Source: Cupriavidus sp. YR651
GTDB lineage: Bacteria > Pseudomonadota > Gammaproteobacteria > Burkholderiales > Burkholderiaceae
Reading direction: 5' to 3'
Length of the DNA stretch: 64,000 nt
Assembly: GCF_900101625.1 (NCBI RefSeq)
Contig: NZ_FMYZ01000014.1
Span: 62,001-126,000 of the forward strand
This document shows positions 8,957 through 17,622 of this stretch, piece after piece. The stretch's first letter is position 1; each line of letters starts with the position of its first letter. The position numbers and the translations under genes were made by a program. The notes below the pieces were generated by a model that saw nothing but the letters and a program-made list of their open reading frames with translations, ran no database searches and had not been told where the DNA came from.

Positions 8957-9520
8957 ATGAATCTGACCACCGTTCTGGTCACCCTGAGCCTGGCCTCATC
9001 GGTGGCGGTCTCCTCCACGCCCGTTGAAAAGCAACTGCTAGCCATCAGTCCGCGCGATTTCGCCCAGCAGTTCAACGCGGTGGCCCATGACGCGGGCTCC
9101 AAACTGACGCTTCCCGATTTCCGCATCAAACCCGGCTGGCACCGCGCCACGACCAGCGAGGGCGTGTCCGTGCTCGTCCGCGCGGCGCACACCGGCTACG
9201 CGCTCGACGAGGTGGTGGTGGTATGCCGCGCCGTCGAGCAGTGCCTGATGACGATCTGTACGACCGCGCTGGCGATCGACGCCAGCGTGGACCCCGTGCT
9301 GCTGCAACGGTTCATCGCCGCGCGCATTGCCGCGCAGCTCGGCGAGGTGGCACTGGTGATGTCGGGTCTGGTGTACCTGGTGGTATCGCCGAAGGATGAC
9401 GACTACGTCGCGCTGGTGATTCGCCCGTACTTGCCGCAGCAGGAACTCAGCGCCCACACGCAGGCTACGTTACGGCCGGTCAGCATGCCTGTGCACGTGC
9501 GGGCCATGCCTCAGGTCTGA
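8957..9520 (+). CDS. Exported hypothetical protein, 187 aa
   Basis: Starts at the ATG at 8957 behind ACGGAGGTAAC; the open frame extends to 8618, but that part overlaps the terminator. It begins with a signal peptide (MNLTTVLVTLSLASSVAVSS) and likely acts in the periplasm. It contains two to three central cysteines (VVVCRAVEQCLMTICTTAL) that could form disulfides. The family is unknown to me. The 286 bp between the terminator and the start contain a GCGCAATT-rich palindromic stretch (8893-8917) that could be regulatory, but I cannot support a call. Confidence 0.75.
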   Translation: MNLTTVLVTLSLASSVAVSSTPVEKQLLAISPRDFAQQFNAVAHDAGSKLTLPDFRIKPGWHRATTSEGVSVLVRAAHTGYALDEVVVVCRAVEQCLMTICTTALAIDASVDPVLLQRFIAARIAAQLGEVALVMSGLVYLVVSPKDDDYVALVIRPYLPQQELSAHTQATLRPVSMPVHVRAMPQV

Positions 9521-9581
9521 GCATCTCGGTCAGTCGGGGCGTATGCCGCGCGGAGCCGGCGCGAGCAGCTTTCGCTGCCCC

Positions 9582-10070
9582 TCAGTGCAGATGCGGGCTC
9601 GCGCGCCGCACTGGGAGATCGTGCCCACGCGAGAGCGCGGATTCCACGATGCGTTGCTCCAGCAGGCGTTGCAGCTCGGTGGCCCCACGGTAGTAGTGCG
9701 CCAGCAGCAGGCGCAGGTCCGGATCGGCCAGAGGTTCGCGCAGCAGCGCACCGTACTCCGTGGCGGCGTGTCCGGCCTGTTGCGCCGCGTAGCGCAGCAG
9801 CACAAGTTCGCCGGCATCCGTGGGCGGGGGCGCGTGCGATAGCGCGGTATCCCGCCGCCTGGCGGTGGGCGGATACGATTCCTGATCGCTGATGGAAGCG
9901 CCCGCCCGCACGGCTAGCTCGGCGGCGGCGCAGCTTTGGATGTTGGCGCGGTGCGCCAGGACGGCGCGCACTTGCGGATCGGATGCCGCGGCGGCCGCGG
10001 CGGATAGTGACTCTGCACACAACTGGGCATGGCGGCTAAGCCGGGCCAGTTTAGTGGTCAGTGCATCCAT
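9582..10070 (-). CDS. Ferritin-like four-helix protein, DUF2383-like
   Basis: 162 residues, all helical by composition, with no signal peptide. The helices carry patterns such as RHAQLCAESLSAAAAAASD, LAHRANIQSCAAAELAVRAG and YAAQQAGHAATEYGALLREP. This resembles the ferritin-like DUF2383/PA2169 family of stress-related four-helix bundles; the match is by helix pattern only. It is convergent with the exported protein at 8957-9520. Confidence 0.6.
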   Translation of the reverse strand: MDALTTKLARLSRHAQLCAESLSAAAAAASDPQVRAVLAHRANIQSCAAAELAVRAGASISDQESYPPTARRRDTALSHAPPPTDAGELVLLRYAAQQAGHAATEYGALLREPLADPDLRLLLAHYYRGATELQRLLEQRIVESALSRGHDLPVRRASPHLH

Positions 10071-10715
10071 GACGGTCTCCGTCTTCGCGTTTCTCTACTG
10101 TAGATGACGGACCGGATCGATGACCAAAGCGCCATCGTCATCTGTCGGAAATTTTCTTCAGATCTGTCGCGAGCGGATGGGTATCGGGGATAGACGCGGA
10201 AACGCGCCGCCCGCATGCCATGTGGTTGGCATGCGGGCGACGCGCGCCACGGGCCCCAAGGGAAAGTCGGGTCCGTGGCGATACCGTTACGCGACGCCAT
10301 GACTGTTTCGGCGCCGGGTCCGGTGAGTCGCCCGGTGGGCCGGGCGGCGCTTCTCGGGCGTCGAGACCGGCGGGGCATTCCATGTCAGATTTCCATAGTG
10401 TAGTGCCGGATTTTTACGATGGAAGTGCCTTCACGATATGTGCATCGCAGCCGGCCCACAGGGAGGCGACGCCTGAATCGCGTGTGGGATATCGACGACT
10501 TGGCGACGACTTCGCGACGACTCGGCGTCTGTGCCGGTCACACCACAGCGAAGCAAGGGCTGGTTGCTGCGGTCCCGTAGCTTGTTCAGGGTTTTGTGTT
10601 GTTCAGACAGTATGAACACCGCCAAAAGTTGAACAGCGCCGCGCTTTCGTCCATGATCGTAGCTACGTTTACAAACTTCCATGACGCCAGTTCACGGCGA
10701 CAAGACCACGCTGCC
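10071..10715. other. 645-bp gene-poor region upstream of the AbiEi-like gene
   Basis: No reading frame here looks coding. The stretch holds a strong hairpin, GCCCGCATGCCA (10209-10220) with TGGCATGCGGGC (10227-10238) and a 6-base loop, without a T-tract. It also holds a cluster of TGTTCA/TGAACA hexamers near the AbiEi start, listed separately. A small RNA around the hairpin cannot be excluded from sequence alone. Confidence 0.5.
10582..10635 (+). promoter_or_regulatory. Candidate AbiEi operator: repeated TTGTTCA/TGAACA motifs
   Basis: Four related hexamer-heptamers occur in 54 bp: TTGTTCA at 10582-10588 and 10599-10605, TGAACA at 10613-10618 and TTGAACA at 10629-10635. The middle pair forms the inverted repeat TGTTCA-N7-TGAACA. 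AbiEi antitoxins of known systems repress their own promoter by binding repeats, so this is a plausible autoregulatory site. It is inferred, not shown. Confidence 0.45.
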
Positions 10716-11768
10716 ATGGACCAGAAGACGGTTGATTTCGACTGGGTGGAAGCCGCATTGTCGGCGCTGCACCGGACGACGGGCATACCGGCGCGCATCC
10801 GGCGCGGCAGGCGCGAGGGTGCGGCGTCTCCGGTGGCGGCGGTTTCGCTGCGCCGCGGCACTGTCACGTATCGCTATGCGGTGGAATGCCGCCGCTCGGT
10901 TCGCACCGCAGCGGATCTGTCGGTGGTCCGGGCCCAGTTGGCGGCGCGCGATCCGGGCCTGCTCGTCACCACATACCTGACGCCGGCGCTCGCCGGCCAG
11001 TGCCGGGAGATGGGGCTGCAATTCATCGATACGGCCGGCAATACCTACCTGGATGCGCCCGATCTGTTCGTCTTCGTCAGCGGCCAGACGCCGCCGGACA
11101 GCGTGGTGCGGCCGACGGTGCGCATCAGCGGCAATCCCAGTTCCCAGCGCATGGTGTTTGCCTTGCTGTGCGAGCCGGCATTGCTGCAGGCGACCTACCG
11201 CGAAATCGCGCGCGTCAGCGGCATCGCGCTGGGTTCCGTCGGCGCCGTGTTCAACGGGCTTGCCGCGCGCGGGTGGCTGCTGGAGACCCGCCAGGAGGAG
11301 CGCCGCCGCCTGACGGCGCCGGACCGGTTGCTGGACGAATGGGTGACCAACTATCCGACGATCCTGCGGCATCGGCTGCAGCCGCGCCGCTTCAGCGCAC
11401 CGAATCCGGAGTGGTGGCGATCCGTGGGTGTGGCGGACCTGGGCGCCAGCTGGGGCGGCGAGGTGGCGGCCGAGTCGATGGTGGGCGGCCTGCGGCCTGA
11501 ACGGCAGACGCTCTACGTGTTCCCGTCGCGCATGGCGCAGGCGATGCAGGGGCTGACGCAGAAGCACAAGCTGCGACCGAACCCGGAAGGCGCCGTGGAA
11601 GTGCTGGAGGCGTTCTGGGATCCGTCGATCGACAAGTCGGCCGGCGCGGGCCTGGTTCCGCCCGTGCTGGTCTATGCGGACCTGATGGCGACGCTGAGCG
11701 CCGCGGATCTGGAGGTGGCCGCCCAATTGCGCAAGGGCATCATCAAGGACGTGCTGGATCAGTTCTGA
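10716..11768 (+). CDS. AbiEi-family antitoxin-like protein without adjacent toxin
   Basis: 350 residues, with no signal peptide or membrane segment. The architecture reads as an N-terminal dimerisation/nuclease-like segment, a winged-helix region (QRMVFALLCEPALLQATYRE, IARVSGIALGSVGAVFNGLA, ARGWLLE) and an AbiEi C-terminal domain with SWGGEVAAE and TLYVFPSRMAQAM. In AbiE type IV systems the antitoxin is a transcriptional autoregulator paired with the AbiEii nucleotidyltransferase toxin. No AbiEii follows: the next gene is a convergent aldolase. Orphan AbiEi-like regulators are known in beta-proteobacteria. The ATG at 10716 is chosen; an in-frame ATG at 10653 is an alternative, and neither has a strong ribosome-binding site. 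Confidence 0.75.
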   Translation: MDQKTVDFDWVEAALSALHRTTGIPARIRRGRREGAASPVAAVSLRRGTVTYRYAVECRRSVRTAADLSVVRAQLAARDPGLLVTTYLTPALAGQCREMGLQFIDTAGNTYLDAPDLFVFVSGQTPPDSVVRPTVRISGNPSSQRMVFALLCEPALLQATYREIARVSGIALGSVGAVFNGLAARGWLLETRQEERRRLTAPDRLLDEWVTNYPTILRHRLQPRRFSAPNPEWWRSVGVADLGASWGGEVAAESMVGGLRPERQTLYVFPSRMAQAMQGLTQKHKLRPNPEGAVEVLEAFWDPSIDKSAGAGLVPPVLVYADLMATLSAADLEVAAQLRKGIIKDVLDQF

Positions 11769-11834
11769 AGCCGGGGCGCCCGGACGTGGCCCGAATCACC
11801 GGCCTGCCGCACGCACACGCCCCGGGGCACCGCC

Positions 11835-12638
11835 TCAGTATCCACTGCTGCCTGCGACGGTGGCGCCCTTGCCGCCATCCCGCGACGCTTTCGCCAGTTC
11901 GCGCACCGCCCGCGCATAGACCAGCACATCCACGCCGGTGGCCACGAATGTGCAGCCGAGATCGAAATACTGGCGGCCCGCCGCGGCATTCGACGTCAGC
12001 GTGCCGGCGGCCTTGCCGCTGGCGATGATCGTCTTCATCGCGCGTTCGATGGCGGCCTGCACCTCGGGGTGGCCCGGGTTGCCGCGATGGCCCATCGAGG
12101 CCGCGAGGTCCGCCGGCCCGATGAACACCCCGTCCACGCCGTCCACCGCGCAGATCGCCTCCAGGTTCTGCAGGGCCGTCACGGATTCGGCCTGCACCAG
12201 CAGGCAGACTTCGTCGTTCGCCACGTCCAGGTAATCGGCGCGCGCATTCCATTGCGAGGCGCGCGCGATGGCGCTGCCCACGCCACGGATGCCTTGCGGC
12301 GGGTAGCGCGTGGCGCTGACCATCCGGCGGGCCTGTTCGGCGGTATCGACCATCGGGATCAGCAAGGTGCGGGCGCCGATGTCGAGCAACTGCTTGATCA
12401 GCGCCACGTCGCCGGAGACGGCCCGCACCACCGGTTCGGCCGGATAGGGGGCCACCGCCTGGAGCTGGGCGAGGATGCTGCGGACATCATTGGGCGCGTG
12501 CTCGCCGTCGATCAGCAACCAGTCGAAGCCCGCCGTGGCGGAGACCTCGGCCAGATAGGGCGTGGCCATCGAGATCCACAGGCCGACCTGCGGCTGACGT
12601 GCCGCGAGCGCGGCCTTGAAGGGATTGTTTGCGGGCAT
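11835..12638 (-). CDS. hpaI: HpcH/HpaI-type aldolase (4-hydroxy-2-oxoheptanedioate aldolase)
   Basis: 267 residues, a class II pyruvate aldolase of the HpaI/GarL group that cleaves 4-hydroxy-2-oxo acids to pyruvate and an aldehyde. Visible motifs are the catalytic DGEHAPND (His), LLIPMVDTAEQARRMV, the metal-binding glutamate in VQAESVTAL and the aspartate in GPADLAASMG. The length is normal for the family. No other aromatic meta-cleavage genes lie nearby, so the physiological substrate is open. It is convergent with the AbiEi gene (66 bp) and separated by 164 bp from the downstream end of aceE. Confidence 0.92.
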   Translation of the reverse strand: MPANNPFKAALAARQPQVGLWISMATPYLAEVSATAGFDWLLIDGEHAPNDVRSILAQLQAVAPYPAEPVVRAVSGDVALIKQLLDIGARTLLIPMVDTAEQARRMVSATRYPPQGIRGVGSAIARASQWNARADYLDVANDEVCLLVQAESVTALQNLEAICAVDGVDGVFIGPADLAASMGHRGNPGHPEVQAAIERAMKTIIASGKAAGTLTSNAAAGRQYFDLGCTFVATGVDVLVYARAVRELAKASRDGGKGATVAGSSGY

Positions 12639-12802
12639 GGGCTAGGGGTCTCGGGAGGGAGCGAAGCCATCACGATAGGACAAAGCCGCTGGAACGGGAA
12701 GTGGGGGAAGCGGGGGGAAGGTGCGGAATGCGGTGAGCTATAGAGGAGAGGCGGGCAGCGGGTCCCGGCGATGGGACCCGCCGATCAGATTGCCGGCTTG
12801 CG

Positions 12803-15547
12803 TCAGCGTGCCCAGGGCGCTTCGGCGTCGAACCGCAGGTCGTAGCGGGCCAGCGCCTGCGCATGCAGATCCCGGTCGATCGCATGGAGCGCGCTCACCA
12901 CGATATGGTGGCGGTCGATCTCGAAGAACTGGCGCAGTGCGCCGCGCGTGTCGCTGCGGCCGAAGCCATCGGTCCCGAGTGCCGTATAGGGGGCGTCGAC
13001 GTAGGGCGCGATCAGCTGGGCGTAGGCGCGCACGTAGTCGCTGGCCGCCACGACCGGCGCATCGCCGGGCAGGCAGTGGCGGACGTGGCTGTGCGCGGTG
13101 GCATCGCCGCCGAACAGCGCCCGGCGCTCGCATTCGCGTGCATCGCGCGCCAGTTCGGGGAAGCTCGTCACGCTCCATATCTCCGTGTGGATGTTCCAGT
13201 CGCTGGCCAGCAGCTCCGCTGCGGCGATGACCTCGCGCAGGATCGGGCCGGAGCCCAGCAGGCGGACTGCCACCGGTGCATCGTCGGGGCCGCGCGTGCC
13301 GAACCGGTACATCCCCTTGATGACGTCGGCATGCGCGCCTTCGGGCAGCGGCGCTTGCGCGTAGTTCTCGTTGTTGACGGTCAGGTAGTAGAAGTCGTCG
13401 CGCTGTTCCTCGAGCATCGCGCGCGCGCCGTGGTCGATGATGACGGCCGCCTCGCTGATGAACGCGGGATCGTAGGCGCGGCAGTTGGGCACCGTTGCCG
13501 CCACCAGTTGGCTTGAGCCGTCCTGGTGCTGCAGGCCCTCGCCGGACAGCGTCGTGCGGCCCGCCGTGGCGCCGATCAGGAAGCCCCGGGCGCGTTGGTC
13601 CGCCGCAGCCCAGATCATGTCGCCCACGCGCTGGAAGCCGAACATCGAGTAGTAGATGTAGAACGGCAGCATGGGCACGCCGTTCACGCTGTAAGACGTG
13701 GCGGCGGCCGTCCACGATGCCATCGCGCCGGCTTCCGTGATGCCTTCCTCCAGCAACTGGCCGTCGCGGCTCTCCTTGTAGTACAGCATCGATCCCGAGT
13801 CTTCCGGCTCATAGAGCTGGCCCTGCGGCGAATAGATGCCGATCTGGCGGAACAGGTTGGCCATGCCGAAGGTGCGCGCCTCGTCGGCGACGATGGGCAC
13901 CACGCGCGGTCCCACGGTCTTGTCCTTGATCAGGTTCGAGAACAGGCGGACCACGCCGGTTGTCGTGGACACCTCGCGGTCATCGGGCTGCAGGGCGAAC
14001 GCGCCATAGTGGCCGAGCGGCGGCAGCGGCAGCACCGGCGACGCACCGGAGCGCGCCGGCAGGTATCCGCCCAGCGCGCGCCGGCGCGCATGCAGGTAGG
14101 CGATTTCCGGGCTGTCGTCGGCGGGCTTGTAGAACGCCATCGATGCCAGCGCGGCGTCGTCGATCGGCAAGGCAAAGCGCTGGCGGAACGCGCGCAGGGC
14201 GTCGATGTCGAGCTTCTTCTGCTGGTGCGCCGTCATGCGCGATTCGCCGGCATTGCCCATGCCAAACCCCTTCTTGGTCTTGGCCAGGATGACGGTGGGC
14301 CGGCCGGTATGCGAGGCCGCCGCCTGGAACGCCGCATGGAGCTTGCGCAGGTCGTGGCCGCCGCGGCGCAGGCCGTCGATCTCGGCGGGGCTCATGCCGG
14401 CGACCAGTGCCTTGAGTTCAGGGTCCTGATGGAAGAAGTGCGAAAGGTTGTAGTCGCCGTCCTTGGCGCCGAGGTTCTGGTATTCGCCATCGACCATCGC
14501 GGCAAAGCGCTTGAGCAGCGCATGCTGCGTATCGCGCGCGAACAGGGCATCCCATTCCGATCCCCAGATCACCTTGACGACGTTCCAGCCGGCGCCGGCA
14601 AACAACGATTCGAGTTCGTGGATGACCTGGCCATTGCCGCGCACCGGGCCGTCCAGGCGCTGCAGGTTGCAGTTGATGACGAAGGTCAGGTTGTCGAGCC
14701 GTTCCCGCGCGGCCAGCGACAGCGCCGCGAGCGATTCAGGCTCATCCATCTCGCCATCGCCGAACACGCCCCAGACGCGCCGGCCCACCGTTTGCGCGAG
14801 ACCACGGTCCGCCAGATAGCGCAGGAAGCGGGCCTGATAGATCGCGCTGATGGGGCCGATGCCCATCGAGCCGGTCGGAAACTGCCAGAAATCCGGCATC
14901 AGCCACGGATGTGGATAGGAGCACAGGCCGTCCTTGCCGACTTCCTGGCGGTAGTTGGCGAGCTGCGCTTCCGACAGGCGGCCTTCGAGGAAGGCCCGCG
15001 CATAGACACCCGGCGCCGAGTGGGGCTGGAAGTACACCAGGTCGCCGTTGCGGCGGTCGATCCCCTTGCCATCGTCGGCCCGGAAGAAGTGCTGGAAGCC
15101 GACTTCGAAGATCTCCGCCGCCGACGCGTAGCTGGCCAGGTGGCCGCCCAGTTCGCCGTACGCCTTGTTGGCGCGCACGACCATCGCCAGCGCGTTCCAG
15201 CGGATGATCGCGGTCAGCCGTTCCTCCATGGCGAGGTCGCCGGGGTACGGCGGCTGCGCGGCCAGCGGGATGGTGTTCTGGTAGGCGGAGTAAGGGTGGG
15301 GCGCCTCCAGCCCGAGATGGCTGGCATGCTCGGTCAGGCGGTTCAGCAGGAACCCGGCCCGATCCGCGCCGGCATGTTCGAACACGCCGCTCAGCGCGTC
15401 GAGCCATTCGCGGGTCTCCAGCGCGTCACTGTCGTGGCCGGTGCTGGCGGGGGTGGCAGCGGGGGTGGCGGCGCTGGCGTTGGTGCCGTTGGTGCCGTCG
15501 GTGGCGGGGTTGGCACCCGCCACGGCCTGGTGTTCCGAAAAGTCCAT
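12803..15547 (-). CDS. aceE: Pyruvate dehydrogenase E1 component, homodimeric type (AceE paralog)
   Basis: 914 residues. Thiamine-diphosphate enzyme that decarboxylates pyruvate and acetylates the E2 lipoyl group. The ThDP motif is present (GDGEMDEPES with INCNLQRLDGP downstream), and the long homodimeric E1 fold runs to the end. The start is the ATG at 15547, preceded by CAGGAGACGCGAG; a frame extension to 15568 adds seven residues. Residues about 10-40 are a simple Ala/Thr/Pro/Asn linker (TDGTNGTN, ATPAATP). No aceF or lpd neighbours it, which suggests a secondary E1 copy that shares E2/E3 encoded elsewhere. It is divergent from soxR with a 296-bp gap in which I see no clear SoxR box. Confidence 0.95.
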   Translation of the reverse strand: MDFSEHQAVAGANPATDGTNGTNASAATPAATPASTGHDSDALETREWLDALSGVFEHAGADRAGFLLNRLTEHASHLGLEAPHPYSAYQNTIPLAAQPPYPGDLAMEERLTAIIRWNALAMVVRANKAYGELGGHLASYASAAEIFEVGFQHFFRADDGKGIDRRNGDLVYFQPHSAPGVYARAFLEGRLSEAQLANYRQEVGKDGLCSYPHPWLMPDFWQFPTGSMGIGPISAIYQARFLRYLADRGLAQTVGRRVWGVFGDGEMDEPESLAALSLAARERLDNLTFVINCNLQRLDGPVRGNGQVIHELESLFAGAGWNVVKVIWGSEWDALFARDTQHALLKRFAAMVDGEYQNLGAKDGDYNLSHFFHQDPELKALVAGMSPAEIDGLRRGGHDLRKLHAAFQAAASHTGRPTVILAKTKKGFGMGNAGESRMTAHQQKKLDIDALRAFRQRFALPIDDAALASMAFYKPADDSPEIAYLHARRRALGGYLPARSGASPVLPLPPLGHYGAFALQPDDREVSTTTGVVRLFSNLIKDKTVGPRVVPIVADEARTFGMANLFRQIGIYSPQGQLYEPEDSGSMLYYKESRDGQLLEEGITEAGAMASWTAAATSYSVNGVPMLPFYIYYSMFGFQRVGDMIWAAADQRARGFLIGATAGRTTLSGEGLQHQDGSSQLVAATVPNCRAYDPAFISEAAVIIDHGARAMLEEQRDDFYYLTVNNENYAQAPLPEGAHADVIKGMYRFGTRGPDDAPVAVRLLGSGPILREVIAAAELLASDWNIHTEIWSVTSFPELARDARECERRALFGGDATAHSHVRHCLPGDAPVVAASDYVRAYAQLIAPYVDAPYTALGTDGFGRSDTRGALRQFFEIDRHHIVVSALHAIDRDLHAQALARYDLRFDAEAPWAR

Positions 15548-15843
15548 CTCGCGTCTCCTGTAGGGCACCGCGGCCTGTCGTCCCCCGGCGTTTTGAACGA
15601 TTCTAGGCGCGGGCTGGCGGCAGAAGCTGCCGGATTCGGACGGGTCGGGATCGGCGGGCAGCAGATCGTGCTGCGCCTTGCGCGAAGCCGGGCATGCGCG
15701 AGGCCGATGCGGTCATTCCGGCAGCACGGCCGTCGCCTCGATCTCAGGCGACATGCCGTCTGGCGCGGTGCATTCCAGTCGTGTTTGCCGCCGATTTTGT
15801 GCGGTACGATGGCCGCCTTCCGCATTCGCCCCCATCCGATGCC

Positions 15844-16362
15844 ATGGCCCGCCATCCCAACACGCCCGTTACCGATCGCCCCCTGCGGTCACGCGACCCC
15901 TTGTCCGTTGGCGAAGTGGCGGCGCGCAGCGGACTGGCGGTGTCCGCGCTGCATTTCTACGAATCGAAGGGCCTGATCTCCAGCACGCGCAGCGACGGCA
16001 ACCAGCGCCGCTATCCGCGCGGCGTGCTGCGCCGGCTGGCGGTGATTCGCGTGGCGCAGCGCATGGGGCTGCCACTGGCCGTGATTGCCGATGCGTTCCG
16101 GAAACTGCCCGAAGGCAAGGCGCCGACGGTGGCGGACTGGCGCCGCTTGTCCGCCGCGTGGCGCGAGGACCTGGACGCCCGCATCCGCACGCTGACGATG
16201 CTGCGCGACCAGCTGGACGGGTGCATCGGGTGTGGATGCCTGTCCCTGAAGGCTTGCCCGCTGCGCAATCCGCAGGACTCGCTGGCGGGACAAGGGCCGG
16301 GCCCGCATTTCAGTGCGAGCCCGCAGCAGCCGCCCCGGCGGCCGGGGCAGGCAAGGCGCTGA
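15844..16362 (+). CDS. soxR: SoxR, redox-sensitive MerR-family activator
   Basis: 172 residues. An N-terminal MerR winged helix (SVGEVAARSGLAVSALHFYE, GNQRRYPRGVLRRLAVIRVA), a dimerisation helix, then the [2Fe-2S] cluster motif with C127, C130, C132 and C138, the exact C-X2-C-X-C-X5-C spacing of E. coli SoxR. It senses redox-cycling compounds through cluster oxidation. The start is the ATG at 15844, since the longer frame from 15694 is not SoxR-like. It is divergent from aceE, and its stop directly abuts the stop of the convergent gene at 16363. SoxR in non-enteric bacteria usually controls a few efflux or redox genes directly; its targets here are unknown. Confidence 0.95.
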   Translation: MARHPNTPVTDRPLRSRDPLSVGEVAARSGLAVSALHFYESKGLISSTRSDGNQRRYPRGVLRRLAVIRVAQRMGLPLAVIADAFRKLPEGKAPTVADWRRLSAAWREDLDARIRTLTMLRDQLDGCIGCGCLSLKACPLRNPQDSLAGQGPGPHFSASPQQPPRRPGQARR

Positions 16363-17343
16363 CTACTGGTTCTTCATGGCGTCGGCCAGGCGGGAGATGA
16401 TCTCGCCTTCGCTCTTGAAAGCCTTCTGCGCATAGGCCCCGTATTGTTCCGGCCCCATGTAGTTGGTGACCATGCCGTATTGCCGCGTCACGTTGAGCAG
16501 CTTGGGGTCCTTCAGGGCATTGCGGAACGCTTCGTCGAGCCGCTTGACCACGGCAGGCTTCATCCCCGCCGGGCCGATGATGCCGAACGGCGAGTTCGAC
16601 CAGACCGGGTAGCCGATTTCCTTCAGCGTCGGCGCGTTGGGGAAATCCGCTGCGCGCTTCTCGGACAGCGTGGCCAGCACGCGCATCTGCCCGCTTTGCA
16701 CATACGGCAGCAGCGTGTTGGACAACACCGCCACGTCGGAGGAACCGCTCAGCAGCGCGGTGATCGCCTCGGCATCGCCCTTGTAGGGCACATGGGTCCA
16801 GTTGGACTGCGAGACCCGCGCCAGTTCGGAAATCGTCAGGTGCTGGCTGCCGTAGATGCCCGTGGTGCCGTAGCTGATGCCGCGCTTGCTGGCCCTGGCC
16901 TCGTCCACCAGTTCCTGCATGGTCTGCCATTTGGCGTCCTTCTTCACGGCCACCGCGAAGTTGTAGTCCGCGATCATGGAGACATAGGTCAGGTCCTTCA
17001 GCGGGTCATAGCGCATCTTCTGCACGTGCGGCAGCCGGAAAATCACCACCGGCGCCATGCTGAGCGTGTAGCCGTCGGGTTCCGTGGTCACCATCTGCGT
17101 GGCGCCCAGCGTGCCGCTGACTCCCGGCTTGTTTTCCACGATGATCGACTGGCCCAGTTCGCGCCCGGCGGCGTCCGCCAGCGCGCGCGCCACCTGGTCG
17201 GTCACGCCGCCGGCGCCGTACGGCACGATTAGCCGGATCGGGCGCGTCGGGAATTCGTCGGCAGCCTGGACTACGGTGGGCAGTGCGCCTGCCGTGGCTG
17301 CCAGGCTGGCAGCGGCGATGGCGAAGAAGCGGCGTCGTTGCAT
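16363..17343 (-). CDS. Bug/TctC-family periplasmic solute-binding protein
   Basis: 326 residues. Signal peptide MQRRRFFAIAAASLAATAGA with an Arg pair, then the family hallmarks PTRPIRLIVPYGAGGVTDQV, GQSIIVENKPGVSG and PNAPTLKEIGYP. Bug proteins bind carboxylates or other small acids for tripartite tricarboxylate transporters; as usual in Burkholderiales this copy is an orphan with no tctAB beside it. The ATG at 17343 is preferred because CCAGGAGACCCC precedes it; the frame extends to 17376. The stop codon touches that of soxR. Confidence 0.93.
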   Translation of the reverse strand: MQRRRFFAIAAASLAATAGALPTVVQAADEFPTRPIRLIVPYGAGGVTDQVARALADAAGRELGQSIIVENKPGVSGTLGATQMVTTEPDGYTLSMAPVVIFRLPHVQKMRYDPLKDLTYVSMIADYNFAVAVKKDAKWQTMQELVDEARASKRGISYGTTGIYGSQHLTISELARVSQSNWTHVPYKGDAEAITALLSGSSDVAVLSNTLLPYVQSGQMRVLATLSEKRAADFPNAPTLKEIGYPVWSNSPFGIIGPAGMKPAVVKRLDEAFRNALKDPKLLNVTRQYGMVTNYMGPEQYGAYAQKAFKSEGEIISRLADAMKNQ

Positions 17344-17540
17344 GGGGTCTCCTGGGATGTCTGCCGGGTCGAACAAGTCCGGCGCATGGTGGTTGTCGCC
17401 TCAGTATGACTGCGTCGGCGGAGGCGCCCGAGCGGGGTATACGCGAGGTTTGCGCGGGGCGGGCCGCGCTATCCGCCGATTTCATCGTCTCCATGCGCGG
17501 CCTGCATGCAGCCGGCAAACCACAAGCCGAGGCGGGTTAT

Positions 17541-17576
17541 CGAAAAGAAAAGGCCACCGGGAATACCGGTGGCCTT
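17541..17576 (-). terminator. Rho-independent terminator of serA
   Basis: An 11-bp perfect stem (AAGGCCACCGG with CCGGTGGCCTT) and a 5-base loop are followed, on the minus strand, by TTTTCTTTTC. It lies about 45 bp beyond the serA stop. Confidence 0.88.
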
Positions 17577-17622
17577 GGGCGCATCGCGTGGCCCCTGTCG
17601 GGGCCGGAAAATCAGGCGGAGA

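Noticed and set aside
15548..15843. A SoxR box between aceE and soxR
   Set aside because: No stretch resembles the CCTCAAG-type dyad of known SoxR sites.
13526..15976. An 816-codon plus-strand frame opposite aceE
   Set aside because: Shadow of aceE; composition (Gly/Arg/Val/His) is typical for antisense of GC-rich genes and it spans two real genes.
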